Source of the DNA: Nocardia donostiensis | GTDB lineage: Bacteria; Actinomycetota; Actinomycetes; Mycobacteriales; Mycobacteriaceae | Assembly: GCF_002081715.1 (NCBI RefSeq) | Contig: NZ_MUKP01000012.1 | Coordinates: 1 to 64,000, forward strand | Direction of reading: 5' to 3' | Length of the DNA: 64,000 nucleotides | Shown: positions 54,485-64,000 of the stretch, piece after piece | Layout: each line of letters opens with the position of its first letter | How positions within the stretch are numbered: position 1 is the stretch's first letter | Notes under the pieces: generated by a model | Told to the model about the DNA's origin: nothing | The model's database searches: none | What the model saw: the letters and a program-made list of their open reading frames with translations, nothing else | Position numbers and translations under genes: made by a program

Positions 54485-56281
54485 CTACGCCGACGCGGTG
54501 GCGTCGTTCGTCGAATCGGCTACCGAACCGCTCGCGGAGCCGTTGGATGCCTGCACCGCGGCGTCGTTCCCCGTCGCAGCGTCGGGGGTGGCGTCCGTGG
54601 CGGCCGGCTTGCGGCGTCGGCGACGGCGCCGTGCGGGCTTGTCGGTGCCCGCCGGGACATCGGTGGTGTCGATACCCGCGTCGTCGGTCTCGGGCGCCGA
54701 ATCGGCGTCGGCACTGGTTTCCGCCGTGGTGGTCGTGTTGTCGCCGGTGTCGGACCTGCGCCTGCGCCGCCTGCGCCGCGCCGGGCGTTCATTCGTGTCC
54801 GCGGCGTCCGTGCCGCTCCCGGTGTCGGGCCGGGTTTCGCTGCCGTCGGCTGCCGTCTCCGGCTGCGGCACGGTGGTGTCTTGTTCGATCGGTTTACCGC
54901 CGCGAGTGCGCCTGCGGGTGCGGGTGCGCGGGGTGCGGGCGGGGCGTTCCACTACCACCGCGTCGTCGTCGCGCTCGCGTGCGGGTTTGCGGATGGCGCC
55001 GGAGACGCCCTCCGGGATCCCCAGATCCGAATACAGATGCGGGGACCGTGAATACGTTTCGACGGGGTCGGGAATACCGAGGCCGAGTGCGGCATCTATG
55101 GCTGCCCATCGGTTGAGTTCGTCCCAATCGATCAGCGTGACCGCGACACCGGTACGGCCCGCGCGACCGGTGCGGCCGATGCGGTGCACATAGGTTTTCT
55201 CATCCTCGGGGCATTGATAGTTGATGACGTGCGTGACGTCGTCGATATCGATTCCGCGGGCGGCGACATCGGTCGCCACCAGCACGTCGATGGTGCCTTT
55301 CCGAAATTTCGACAGCGCTTTCTCCCGGGCGATCTGTCCGAGGTCGCCGTGTACGGCGCCGACGGCGAAACCGCGCTCGGACAACTCGTCGGCGACTTTC
55401 TGCGCGGTCCGTTTGGTGCGGGTGAAGATCATGGTGGCGCCGCGGCTCTCGGCCTGCAGCACCCGCGCGATCAATTCGCCCTTGTCCAGGGCGTGGGCGC
55501 GGTAGACGAACTGGGTGGTGCGGTCGTGCACGGCCGAATCGGAAGGTTCTTCGGCGCGGATATGTGTGGGGCGGTTCAGGAAGGTGCGTGCCAGCGTGAT
55601 GATCGGGCCGGGCATGGTAGCGGAGAACAGCATGGTCTGCCGTTTCTCCGGCACCATCCCTAAAATGCGCTCGATATCGGGCAGAAAACCCAGATCGAGC
55701 ATTTCATCGGCCTCGTCCAGCACCAGCACGCCGACCTTGCCCAGAATCAGATGCTGCTGGTCGGCCAGGTCGAGCAGCCTGCCCGGCGTACCGACGACGA
55801 CGTCGACTCCAGCGCGCAGCGCCTCGATCTGTGCCTCGTATGGGCGGCCACCGTAAATGGAGGTCACTTTCAGCCGGCCCTGCTGGTTGGTCAGGTATTT
55901 CGCCGCGTTCTCCAGGTCCTGGGTGACCTGCAGACACAGCTCCCGCGTCGGCACGATGACCAGCGCGCGCGGGGTGCCGTCCAGCGCGGCGGTGCCGGAG
56001 TCTGCGGCGGAAATCCGGTGCAGCAGCGGCACACCGAATCCGAAGGTCTTACCCATACCGGTGCGGGCCTGACCGATGAGGTCTTCCCCGCCGAGCGCCA
56101 AGGGCAGGGTGAGTTCTTGGATAGCGAAAGTACGTTCGATTCCGATCTCGCCGAGCGCGCGAACGATGTCGTTGCAAACCCCCAATTCGGCGAATGTCGG
56201 CGCTGCGTGGGTTGTGTCCAGTTCAGCTGTCAGCAGGGTGTCCGCCAGACCGGGTTCCTGATCGACTGTGATCTTGCTCAG
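54485..56281 (-). CDS. rhlE: DEAD-box RNA helicase (RhlE-like), probable CTG start
   Basis: The core helicase has FAELGVCNDIVRAL and FAIQELTLPLAL (Q motif region), motif I ARTGMGKT, VIVPTREL, GTPGRLLDL, DEAD in VLDEADEMLDLGF, SAT in FSATMPG, and HRIGRTGRAG. The C-terminal 170 residues are low complexity with two arginine blocks (RRRRRRRR), a likely RNA-binding tail. No ATG, GTG or TTG lies between the family-typical N-terminus and the nearest ribosome site. A CTG at 56281 preceded by GAGGAAAGG at about eight bases is therefore the probable start; TTG 56185 would cut the Q-motif region. Confidence 0.9.
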   Translation of the reverse strand: MSKITVDQEPGLADTLLTAELDTTHAAPTFAELGVCNDIVRALGEIGIERTFAIQELTLPLALGGEDLIGQARTGMGKTFGFGVPLLHRISAADSGTAALDGTPRALVIVPTRELCLQVTQDLENAAKYLTNQQGRLKVTSIYGGRPYEAQIEALRAGVDVVVGTPGRLLDLADQQHLILGKVGVLVLDEADEMLDLGFLPDIERILGMVPEKRQTMLFSATMPGPIITLARTFLNRPTHIRAEEPSDSAVHDRTTQFVYRAHALDKGELIARVLQAESRGATMIFTRTKRTAQKVADELSERGFAVGAVHGDLGQIAREKALSKFRKGTIDVLVATDVAARGIDIDDVTHVINYQCPEDEKTYVHRIGRTGRAGRTGVAVTLIDWDELNRWAAIDAALGLGIPDPVETYSRSPHLYSDLGIPEGVSGAIRKPARERDDDAVVVERPARTPRTRTRRRTRGGKPIEQDTTVPQPETAADGSETRPDTGSGTDAADTNERPARRRRRRRRSDTGDNTTTTAETSADADSAPETDDAGIDTTDVPAGTDKPARRRRRRRKPAATDATPDAATGNDAAVQASNGSASGSVADSTNDATASA

Positions 56282-56837
56282 TTTTCGTGCCTTTCCTCGT
56301 TATCGCGTCACACGCGCACGAGGCGTGGGGCGGACCGGTGGGTCCACATCGACCACGGATCCGCCCTGCGATACTCACCCGGGCCGCCTGCCGGATGTCA
56401 GCGGCACCCATCTGGTCGGGGGACTGCCTGGAAAGACATCGGCGCGGCGCATCGGTGACGCGGATCTGGTGCGCGCACATTTTCCGTTGGACTCGGGAAA
56501 CCACGGCAAACCGCGGCGCCGCGATCGGCGACCTGCAGCCCGCCGGTTCGAAGCTTCGGCGATGCCCGGTGACCTCGATCGAGCGCAAAATTTCCGTTGT
56601 CCACAGTGATTGTAGCGTGATAATGTGCTCGGCTCGAAAATCCACGGCGGCAAATGCGTGGAGATTACTTCGTTTTCCTTGTGCTACCGGCCGGGCACTC
56701 CTGCGCGACAGGGCAATTCATTCGGCGTGGCGAATGCCTCGGCGTGACGAATACCGCAGCAACCGGAAAACCACACCACGCGGCCGCTCACCGAGGCTAG
56801 CTGTAACCAGGGGTACCGGGTGTGGGACATTCTTGTG
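56282..56837. other. Long divergent intergenic region with rhlE leader
   Basis: These 556 bases separate rhlE and the hydrolase gene. On the minus strand TACAAT (56614-56609) is a good -10 element, placing a transcription start near 56602 and giving rhlE an untranslated leader of about 320 bases. No supported gene was found. Long leaders are known for cold-shock DEAD-box helicase genes, so this may be regulatory. Confidence 0.5.
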
Positions 56838-57884
56838 GTGAGCATCGCAGACACCGTCACCCTTGCCGCGCGCAACGCCTGGGCGCTGACCTTCGGCCCC
56901 GGCGTGCAGGAGCCCGAGCCGACACCGGCGACCGTGCTGTGGGACGAACCGCACCGCCAACTCCGCCGCTTCGAACCGGTCGCCGCCGCCGCTGCGGGCG
57001 CGGTTCTGCTGGTGCCGCCGCTGGCCGCACCCGCCAGCTGTTTCGATCTGCGGCCCGAGCAGAGCCTGGCCCGATTCCTGCTGGACACCGGCCGCGCACC
57101 GTATGTGATCGACTACGGCGAGATCACCTTCGCCGACCGGCGGATGGGTTTCGAAGACTGGATCGACGACATCCTGCCCGAAGCGATACGGCGGGTCAGC
57201 GCTGATCGTGGCGGCGCACCGGTCGATCTGGTCGGCTGGTCGCTGGGCGGCACGATGTCGTTGCTGACCGCGGCCGCCGGCACGCATCTGCCGATCCGCT
57301 CCATCACCGCGATCGGCGCGCCGCTGGACTACGACAAGATGACCGGGATGCCGCAGCTGCGCGCGGTGGCCCGGCTCACCGGAGGTATCGCCACCTCCAC
57401 CGCGATCCGCATCGCAGGGGGTGTGCCAGCCCCGCTGACCAGACTGGCCTACCGCGCTACCGCCTGGGACCGGGAATTGCGCAGGCCGTGGTTCGTGGCG
57501 AGCAATATCGCCCGCACCGAGGCCCTGGCGAAAATGGAGACCATCGACCGGTTCATGGCCGAGATGCCCGGTTACCCGGGCCGGTTGTACGGCCAGCTGT
57601 GGGGCAGGCTGATCCTGCACAACGATATCGGCCGCGGTGTGGTCCGGCTCGGCGAGCGCGATATCGCGCTCGCCGATGTCACCGCGCCGGTGCTGCTGGT
57701 GGGCGGCCCTGCCGATGTGATCACCCCCGCGGCCGCGGTGCAAGCCGGAACCAGGACGCTGACCGGGGCAGCATCGGTGCGTTACGAAACCGCCCCTGGT
57801 AGCCATCTCGGCATTCTGGCCGGGGCCACCGCACGAGAAAGCACCTGGACGTATCTGGACAAGTTCCTCGACGCGGCCGAGTGA
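56838..57884 (+). CDS. Alpha/beta hydrolase, PHA-synthase-like
   Basis: The 348-residue protein has a lipase-box-like nucleophile in VDLVGWSLGGTMSLL, the oxyanion region LLVPPLAAPASCFDLRPEQS, an acid region VTAPVLLVGGPADVITPAAA and the histidine in TAPGSHLGILAG. The layout resembles the polyhydroxyalkanoate synthase/depolymerase group, though the nucleophile is Ser rather than Cys. The start is GTG 56838 (56835 also possible). It has no signal peptide. It diverges from rhlE and precedes the ferritin-like gene. Confidence 0.87.
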   Translation: MSIADTVTLAARNAWALTFGPGVQEPEPTPATVLWDEPHRQLRRFEPVAAAAAGAVLLVPPLAAPASCFDLRPEQSLARFLLDTGRAPYVIDYGEITFADRRMGFEDWIDDILPEAIRRVSADRGGAPVDLVGWSLGGTMSLLTAAAGTHLPIRSITAIGAPLDYDKMTGMPQLRAVARLTGGIATSTAIRIAGGVPAPLTRLAYRATAWDRELRRPWFVASNIARTEALAKMETIDRFMAEMPGYPGRLYGQLWGRLILHNDIGRGVVRLGERDIALADVTAPVLLVGGPADVITPAAAVQAGTRTLTGAASVRYETAPGSHLGILAGATARESTWTYLDKFLDAAE

Positions 57885-57924
57885 ACAACGCCGGGGCGCC
57901 GACCGGGTACTACGCTGGAATGCC

Positions 57925-58626
57925 ATGGGAGCACAGTCCGCCACCGCGCCGGTTGTATCACCGTCCACGCAGGCCCAGCAGTTCGTCCCCGCAGACCACC
58001 CCGGTGTGACGGATCTGTTCGCGGTACTGGCCTACGGCGAGATATCCGCGTTCTACCGGCTGGCCGAGGAAGCCAAACTGTCCCCGACCGTCCGCGGCAA
58101 GGTCGCGGTGGCGAAGATGGCTGCGGCGGAGATGGCGCATTTCCAGCTGCTGGACCAGGCGCTCACCGCGCGCGGCGCCGACGTGTACACCGCGATGGCG
58201 CCGTTCGTGCGCGCCCTGGACGCCTACCACAACTCCACCGACCCGTCGACGTGGCTGGAATCGATGGTGAAGTTCCATGTCGGTGACGGGATCGCCGCCG
58301 ATTTCTACCGGGAGATCGCCGGTGTGCTCAGCCCGGACGTCGCGGCCGTGGTGCGTGATGTGCTCGCCGAAACCGATCATTCGGAATTCGTCATCGAAGA
58401 GGTACGCAGCGCCGTCGCCGCCAGCCGCTCCGAACGCGACCGGCTCACCCTGTGGGGGCGCCGTCTACTCGGCGAGGCGATCACCCAGGCCCAGTACGTG
58501 ATGGCCCAGCGCGACGAGCTCACCGAACTGGTGCTCACCGCGACCGGCGACCTCAACGGTATCGCCACCCTGTTCGACCGGATGCAGATGGCGCACGCCC
58601 AGCGGATGGCTGTGCTCGGCCTCTGA
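57925..58626 (+). CDS. Ferritin-like fold protein (Rv3210c-type)
   Basis: The 233-residue all-helical protein has di-iron-type ligands in AYGEISAFYRL, EMAHFQLLDQ (ExxH) and ETDHSEFVIEEV. This arrangement is typical of the ferritin-like, tRNA-hydroxylase (MiaE)-like superfamily in mycobacteria. Its substrate is unknown. It lies 40 bases after the hydrolase and 130 bases before the DUF3107 gene, all on the same strand. Confidence 0.85.
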   Translation: MGAQSATAPVVSPSTQAQQFVPADHPGVTDLFAVLAYGEISAFYRLAEEAKLSPTVRGKVAVAKMAAAEMAHFQLLDQALTARGADVYTAMAPFVRALDAYHNSTDPSTWLESMVKFHVGDGIAADFYREIAGVLSPDVAAVVRDVLAETDHSEFVIEEVRSAVAASRSERDRLTLWGRRLLGEAITQAQYVMAQRDELTELVLTATGDLNGIATLFDRMQMAHAQRMAVLGL

Positions 58627-58757
58627 TGGTCTGCGTCGACCGGCTCACCGTATCCGCCCGTGTGTTCGCTGAAAGCGGAGCCCACGCTTATCAGGCCGGG
58701 GGCAGGCTGCATTAGCCTGGGATCGACAGCACAGGACTCTAGGTTCGGAGGTTGGCC

Positions 58758-58985
58758 GTGGAGGTCAAGATCGGTATTTCGGATAGCCCGCGCGAACTCG
58801 TCATCTCCAGTTCGCAGACTCCGGACGAGGTCGAGAAGCTGGTATCCGCTGCGCTGGGCGGCGACGGCGGTGTCGTGGCGCTGACCGACGACAAGGGCCG
58901 CAAATTCCTGATCCAGGCCAATAAGGTCGCCTATGTCGAGATCGGCACCGCGACCGGCGGCCGGGTCGGTTTCGCCGCCGTCTGA
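58758..58985 (+). CDS. DUF3107 family protein (TB9.4-like)
   Basis: The 75-residue protein reads VEVKIGISDSPRELVISSSQ at the N-terminus and GRKFLIQANKVAYVEIG near the end, matching actinobacterial DUF3107 (Rv3208A/TB9.4). The function is unknown. GTG 58758 follows GGAGG, so I prefer it to the TTG at 58752. It is convergent with the TetR gene, with a strong terminator between. Confidence 0.9.
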   Translation: MEVKIGISDSPRELVISSSQTPDEVEKLVSAALGGDGGVVALTDDKGRKFLIQANKVAYVEIGTATGGRVGFAAV

Positions 58986-58997
58986 CGCCAACGAACA

Positions 58998-59038
58998 AAG
59001 CCCCCGGTATCGATGCATGCACCGATACCGGGGGCTTT
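58998..59038. terminator. Bidirectional hairpin between DUF3107 and TetR genes
   Basis: A 16-bp perfect stem (58998-59013 with 59023-59038) carries AAA on one side and TTT on the other, so it can terminate both convergent transcripts. Confidence 0.9.
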
Positions 59039-59068
59039 CGCGTATGGCCAGGTTGGCCGACGGGCAGA

Positions 59069-59800
<732 letters not shown>

Positions 59801-59942
59801 TCATCCCCTGTTTGCGGATCGGGGTTGCGGAAGCGGGCTTGCTCATCGAATGTATGCGCTTCGGGCACTTCGGCGCACGCGGCCTCGGACCTACTCGACG
59901 GGCCGGTACGGCGGGCGGAAGCACTGTGAGAGTCTGGTGCAC

Positions 59943-61013
59943 GTGACCGACCGACCGGAACAGTCCTCCGGCGGCGGGCGTAGTGCTCTCCGCCCCCGAG
60001 ACTTCGACATCTCCGGCTCCGTAGGGTCCGAACCACAGGAAGCGTCGGACCCCACCGGGGTCCGCTCCCATCAGCCGTTGCGTGCTCGCTGGGATCCGAC
60101 CGCAGACGAGAGCCGTCCCCGCACCCAGCGATCCGACCGCGAGGTGAAGAAACAGAGCGCGCTCGGTCGCTTCGTCGCCACCTACGGTTGGCGCGCCTAT
60201 GCGTTGCCGGTGCTGATCGCGATCACCGTTTTCGTGGTGGCGGACGCGGTGCGCCGCGGCCCGGATCCCGCCCCCGTTGCACAGGAACCCTCGATGGGCA
60301 GGCTCGGCCCGCCCCCGGCCAGCGCGGGCGTTATCGGTGCACCGCCGGGAGACGGGCGCTTTCCCGAGCACCTGCCCACCGGAGCGCTGCCAGAGGGCGG
60401 CGCCTTCACCGAATCCGCGGCGGGAACGTGGCGGGTGGTGCCGGGCGGTACCGAGCAGGTGGGGGCCGGTGAGCAGCGGGTGTTCAGCTACACGGTCGAG
60501 GTGGAGAACGGGCTGGACACTTCGGATTTCGGCGGTGACGAATCGGTCGCGCGCATGATCGACTCCACCCTGGCCAACCCGAAGAGCTGGGTCCGCGACC
60601 ACAAATTCGCGTTCCGCCGGATCGACTCCGGCGAACCGGATTTTCGCATCTCGCTCACCTCTCGCGAGACCACCAGGAAGTACTGCGGGTTCGAGATCCC
60701 CATCGATTCCTCGTGCTACAACTCCGATCTGGCCAGGGTGGTGCTTTCGGAGGCACGCTGGGTGCGCGGCGCGCTGGCCTTCGAAGGCGACATCGGCTCC
60801 TACCGCCAGTACCTGATCAATCACGAGGTCGGTCACGCCATCGGCTACCACCAGCATCAGCCGTGCGAGAGCGAGGGTGGGTTGGCGCCGGTGATGATGC
60901 AGCAGACCTTCGGTACCGCCAACAACGACATCGCCGTGCTCGACCCGCACGGCGTGGTCCCGATGGACGGTAAGCACTGCCGGTTCAACCCGTGGCCGTA
61001 TCCGCGCGGATGA
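59943..61013 (+). CDS. DUF3152 membrane-anchored metallopeptidase-like protein
   Basis: The 356-residue protein has a cytosolic, charged head of about 75 residues, one membrane segment (ALPVLIAITVFVVADAV) and an outer domain of about 230 residues. The outer domain carries a metzincin-type zinc motif, HEVGHAIGYHQH, followed by a methionine-bearing APVMMQQTFG turn. Four cysteines (KYCGFE, SSCYN, QPCES, KHCRF) may form disulfides. It is the Rv3207c-type protein and lies directly before moeZ. The GTG at 59943 is preferred. Confidence 0.88.
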   Translation: MTDRPEQSSGGGRSALRPRDFDISGSVGSEPQEASDPTGVRSHQPLRARWDPTADESRPRTQRSDREVKKQSALGRFVATYGWRAYALPVLIAITVFVVADAVRRGPDPAPVAQEPSMGRLGPPPASAGVIGAPPGDGRFPEHLPTGALPEGGAFTESAAGTWRVVPGGTEQVGAGEQRVFSYTVEVENGLDTSDFGGDESVARMIDSTLANPKSWVRDHKFAFRRIDSGEPDFRISLTSRETTRKYCGFEIPIDSSCYNSDLARVVLSEARWVRGALAFEGDIGSYRQYLINHEVGHAIGYHQHQPCESEGGLAPVMMQQTFGTANNDIAVLDPHGVVPMDGKHCRFNPWPYPRG

Positions 61014-61173
61014 CCGGCGACGGGGAGCGTGGGGGTGGTTGCCCGACCCCGCCGCCGATACGCGACGATGGCCGGGAAGAACAGGCCGGTCGCCGGTGTT
61101 GTATCGGACAGAAGCGTCGCTGCGTTGCGCTCGCCGCACAGTGATCGGTCCATCGATACGAGGAGTTCTGGAC

Positions 61174-62358
61174 GTGTCATCACCGAAGTCCCTGCCGCCA
61201 CTGGTGGCCCCGGCCGCGGAGCTGACCAGGGATGAGGTCGCCCGCTACAGCCGTCATCTGATCATCCCGGACGTCGGGGTGGACGGGCAGAAACGGTTGA
61301 AGAACGCGAAGGTGCTGGTCATCGGCGCAGGCGGGCTCGGTTCGCCCGCGCTGCTCTACCTGGCCGCCGCCGGTGTGGGGACGCTGGGCATCATCGACTT
61401 CGACGAGGTCGACGCCTCGAATCTGCAACGGCAGGTCATCCACGGGGAATCCGATCTGGGCCGTCCCAAGGCCGAAAGCGCTCGTGATTCGGTTCTGGAC
61501 ATCAACTCCGGCGTCGAGGTGCGGCTGCACCAGTTCCGGCTGGACAACGACAACGCCGTCGAACTGTTCTCCGAATACGACCTGATCCTCGACGGCACCG
61601 ACAACTTCGCCACCCGTTATCTGGTCAACGACGCCGCGATACTGGCGGGCAAACCGTACGTCTGGGGCTCGATCTTCCGGTTCGAGGGCCAGGTGTCGGT
61701 GTTCTGGGAGGATGCGCCGGACGGGCGTGGTATCAACTACCGCGACCTGTACCCGGAGGCCCCGCCGCCGGGAATGGTGCCGTCTTGCGCCGAGGGCGGT
61801 GTGCTCGGTGTGCTGTGCGCGTCCATCGGCTCGATCATGGTGACCGAGGCGATCAAGCTGATCACCGGTATCGGTGACCCGCTGCTGGGCAGGCTCATGG
61901 TGTACGACGCACTGGATATGAGCTATCGGACCATCAAGCTGCGCCGCGATCCGGAACGTCAGCCGGTCACCGAACTGATCGACTACGACGCGTTCTGCGG
62001 TGTGGTGTCGGAAGAGGGGCAGGCCGCGGCCGCCGGTTCCACCGTCACCGCGCGCGAGCTGAAGGACATGCTCGACTCCGGTGACCCGGTGGAGCTGATC
62101 GACGTGCGCGAACCGGTGGAATGGGACATCGTGCACATCGAGGGTGCGACGCTGATCCCGAAGGACCGCATCCTGTCCGGGGAGGCGCTGTCGGAGCTGC
62201 CGCAGAACCGCAAGATCGTGCTGCACTGCAAGACCGGTATCCGTTCCGCGGAGGCACTGGCCGCACTCAAACGCGCCGGGTTCGCCGATGCCACGCATCT
62301 GCAGGGCGGCGTGATTGCCTGGGCCAATCAGGTGGATCCATCGCTACCGGTGTACTGA
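61174..62358 (+). CDS. moeZ: Adenylyltransferase/sulfurtransferase MoeZ
   Basis: The 394-residue enzyme joins an E1-like ThiF/MoeB domain and a rhodanese domain. The first (about 1-280) has RYSRHLIIPDVGVDGQKRL, the nucleotide loop VIGAGGLGSPALLYLAAAG, DFDEVDASNLQRQVIH and PSCAEGGVLGVL. The rhodanese part has the active-site cysteine in LHCKTGIRSAEAL. It activates sulfur-carrier proteins (MoaD, CysO, ThiS-like) by adenylation and sulfur transfer. The start is GTG 61174 with AGGAG upstream. Confidence 0.95.
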   Translation: MSSPKSLPPLVAPAAELTRDEVARYSRHLIIPDVGVDGQKRLKNAKVLVIGAGGLGSPALLYLAAAGVGTLGIIDFDEVDASNLQRQVIHGESDLGRPKAESARDSVLDINSGVEVRLHQFRLDNDNAVELFSEYDLILDGTDNFATRYLVNDAAILAGKPYVWGSIFRFEGQVSVFWEDAPDGRGINYRDLYPEAPPPGMVPSCAEGGVLGVLCASIGSIMVTEAIKLITGIGDPLLGRLMVYDALDMSYRTIKLRRDPERQPVTELIDYDAFCGVVSEEGQAAAAGSTVTARELKDMLDSGDPVELIDVREPVEWDIVHIEGATLIPKDRILSGEALSELPQNRKIVLHCKTGIRSAEALAALKRAGFADATHLQGGVIAWANQVDPSLPVY

Positions 62359-62455
62359 ACACGTCGCCGCGACCGAGCGGGGACCGGACGCGCTCGCCTC
62401 ACCTGACACGGCGCGGCGTCCGGTTCGTCCGGGTTGCCGGGAGTACGGTACGGCC

Positions 62456-63307
62456 GTGACCACTGTGGAACCTCCCGAGCATGTGCGTGCCACGTTCGGT
62501 CTGCGCGAAGTCACCCCGGTTGCGATGGAAGACTGGGAGGGCGGCTGGCGCCTCGGCGATGTGGTGCTGAGCCCTGTCGCCGATCATGCCAGGGCGGCAT
62601 GGTCGGCGAAGGTCAGGGAGAACCTGCGGGTCGACGGGCTGCGGGTGGCCCGTCCGGTCCGGGCCACCGACGGCCGCTACGTCGTCTCGGGTTGGCGTGC
62701 CGATACCTATCTGCCGGGTACTCCGGAGCCGCGGCACGACGAGGTTGTGTCGGTGTCGCTGCGGTTGCATACCGCCACCGTGGCGTTGGACCGGCCGCGG
62801 TTCCTGGCGCAGCCACCGGCCGTGACCTGGCTGGATGTGGATGTTTTCGCGGCCGCGGACCGGGCCGCATGGGAGGCGGTGCCGTTGCGCACACTGCGCG
62901 CGGGTGGCGCGGTGCCGTTGACTTCGCCCGACGGGCGGCACAGCCTGGAACTGATCGGTCAGCTGGCGACATTGCGCAAACCGGTGCGCTCACCCGCACA
63001 ACTGGTGCACGGTGACCTGTTCGGCACGGTGTTGTTCGCCGGATTGGATACCCCGGGGCTGACCGATATCACTCCCTACTGGCGGCCCGCGGCGTGGGCA
63101 GCCGGGGTGATCGTGGTCGATGCGCTGTCGTGGGGCGGCGCCGACGACGGGTTGCTGGAACGGTGGGCGGATCTGCCGGAATGGCCGCAGATGTTGTTGC
63201 GGGCGGTGATGTTCCGGCTGGCGGTACATGCGCTGCACCCGCGCTCGACCGCGGAGGCGTTGCCCGGGCTGGCCCGGACCGCCGATATGGTGCGGCTGCT
63301 GCTCTGA
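62456..63307 (+). CDS. TIGR02569 family protein (Rv3205c-like)
   Basis: The 283-residue actinobacterial protein has a fold reminiscent of aminoglycoside-phosphotransferase-like kinases, including LVHGDLFGTVLFAG and PYWRPAAWAAGVIVVDAL. The first resembles the HGD.. catalytic loop, and a conserved W-rich start AMEDWEGGWRLGDVVLSPV is seen. The biochemical role is unknown. The GTG at 62456 starts VTTVEPPEHV. It lies 97 bases after moeZ, as in mycobacteria. Confidence 0.87.
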   Translation: MTTVEPPEHVRATFGLREVTPVAMEDWEGGWRLGDVVLSPVADHARAAWSAKVRENLRVDGLRVARPVRATDGRYVVSGWRADTYLPGTPEPRHDEVVSVSLRLHTATVALDRPRFLAQPPAVTWLDVDVFAAADRAAWEAVPLRTLRAGGAVPLTSPDGRHSLELIGQLATLRKPVRSPAQLVHGDLFGTVLFAGLDTPGLTDITPYWRPAAWAAGVIVVDALSWGGADDGLLERWADLPEWPQMLLRAVMFRLAVHALHPRSTAEALPGLARTADMVRLLL

Positions 63308-63340
63308 GGCTGCGCGGTGTACACCTGGCGGTGTACACAA

Positions 63341-64000
63341 CTATCCGACGTGGGGGTATTCGGCGATGAGCGCACCGAGTAAGCAGCGGGCTGCTGCGGC
63401 GGCGCGTTCGGGGTCGCCGTCGATGACGGCCTGCACCAGTTCGGCGTGTTCAGCGTCGTAGGCGTCGTCGTTTTTGCTGGTGCGGGAACGTATTCCTGCT
63501 TCGATCACCGGCAGCAGGGAGTCGTAGAACTCGAGATAGACCGCATTGTGGCTGGCGATCACAATGGCGCGGTGGAGTTCCACATCCGCCGCGATGGCGT
63601 CGGGATGGTCCTCGCTCCATGCGGTGTTGCGTATGTCGAGCAGGCGGAGCAGGTTCTGGATATCGGTGTCGTCGCGGCGGCGGGCAGCCAGGGTGGCGGC
63701 CGTGGTGTCGAGGGCCTGGCGTAGTTCCAGCACATCACGTTCCTGGGCGTCGGCGAAATATTTTGCCAGTGTGCCGCCGACTTCGGAGGTGGCGATGACG
63801 TAGGTGCCCGAGCCTTGGCGGCGTTCGAGCATTCCCGCGTGGACGAGGGCCTGCACCGCTTCGCGCAGGGTATTGCGGCCGGTGCCGGTGAGTTCGGTCA
63901 GTTCTGGCTCGGTCGGGATGCGGCTGCCGATGGGCCAGCGGCCGGAACGGATTTCGGCGCGCAGCTGTTCGGTGACCTGCGCGATGAGGCTGGTGCGTCG
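63341..64000 (-). CDS. GntR family regulator, FadR-type, 5' part missing
   Basis: The frame enters from the right edge and stops at 63341. It carries a GntR winged helix (EQLRAEIRSGRWPIGSRIPT, then ELTGTGRNTLREAVQALVHA and MLERRQGSGTYV) and an FCD ligand domain (VLELRQALDTTAATLAARR, with metal-site-type ADVELHRAIVIASHN and a later AEHAELVQAVIDGD). The start codon lies a few residues beyond the window. It is convergent with the TIGR02569 gene. The target is unknown. Confidence 0.92.
   Translation of the reverse strand, partial: RRTSLIAQVTEQLRAEIRSGRWPIGSRIPTEPELTELTGTGRNTLREAVQALVHAGMLERRQGSGTYVIATSEVGGTLAKYFADAQERDVLELRQALDTTAATLAARRRDDTDIQNLLRLLDIRNTAWSEDHPDAIAADVELHRAIVIASHNAVYLEFYDSLLPVIEAGIRSRTSKNDDAYDAEHAELVQAVIDGDPERAAAAARCLLGALIAEYPHVG

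Overview
The window is high-GC DNA from a mycolic-acid actinomycete, most likely Nocardia or a close relative (Corynebacteriales). This is based on an antigen-85-like mycolyltransferase, a WS/DGAT acyltransferase, DesA3-type desaturases, a deazaflavin (Ddn-like) reductase, WXG100-type proteins, SigH/RshA, WhiB1 and PdtaS. The gene order on both flanks follows, as I recall it, the Mycobacterium tuberculosis segment Rv3242c to Rv3205c: comF, hpf, desaturase/reductase, DUF6912, WS/DGAT, secA1, then rsgA, aroA, SRAP, sigH-rshA, biotinyl protein, pdtaS, whiB1, lipid kinase, GNAT, phosphatase, PQQ-like protein, rhlE, ferritin-like protein, DUF3107, TetR, DUF3152, moeZ, TIGR02569. This comparison is from memory; no search was run.

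Region 1 (1-11.6 kb, conserved). A ComF tail and hpf are followed by bluB, which makes the lower ligand of vitamin B12. Next come two paralogous acyl-lipid desaturases with their ferredoxin-type reductase. Three copies of one 15-bp operator mark the first desaturase and the reductase. A DUF6912/WS-DGAT pair and secA follow, with a long perfect terminator behind secA.

Region 2 (11.6-39 kb, accessory). This block sits where secA and rsgA lie much closer together in the mycobacterial order. It is rich in gene debris: exonuclease, Ser/Thr kinase and Fic remnants, an internally deleted kshA, an oxidoreductase that has lost its nucleotide-binding half, a frameshifted WXG100 gene, a frameshifted unknown gene, a Vat-like acetyltransferase relic and an internally deleted duplicate of a membrane-protein gene. 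Intact cargo includes an orphan type VII-like substrate with a partner, several VOC proteins, an LLM/ADH/TetR/FadD cluster, a mycolyltransferase, a putative His-Cys peptidase-like protein, and a FhuF-like 2Fe-2S protein placed directly behind a cobalamin riboswitch. That last pair is the most interesting functional lead.

Region 3 (39-64 kb, conserved). It holds rsgA, aroA, an aldehyde dehydrogenase, SRAP, a secreted RDR-repeat protein, YbaK, sigH with a visible SigH-type autoregulatory promoter and two plausible starts, rshA, the 24-residue ribosomal protein bL37, a biotinyl carrier, pdtaS, and whiB1 with two CRP-like sites and a U-tract terminator. These are followed by housekeeping genes ending in moeZ and a GntR regulator cut by the window edge. 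No tRNA, rRNA, CRISPR array or intact transposon was seen.
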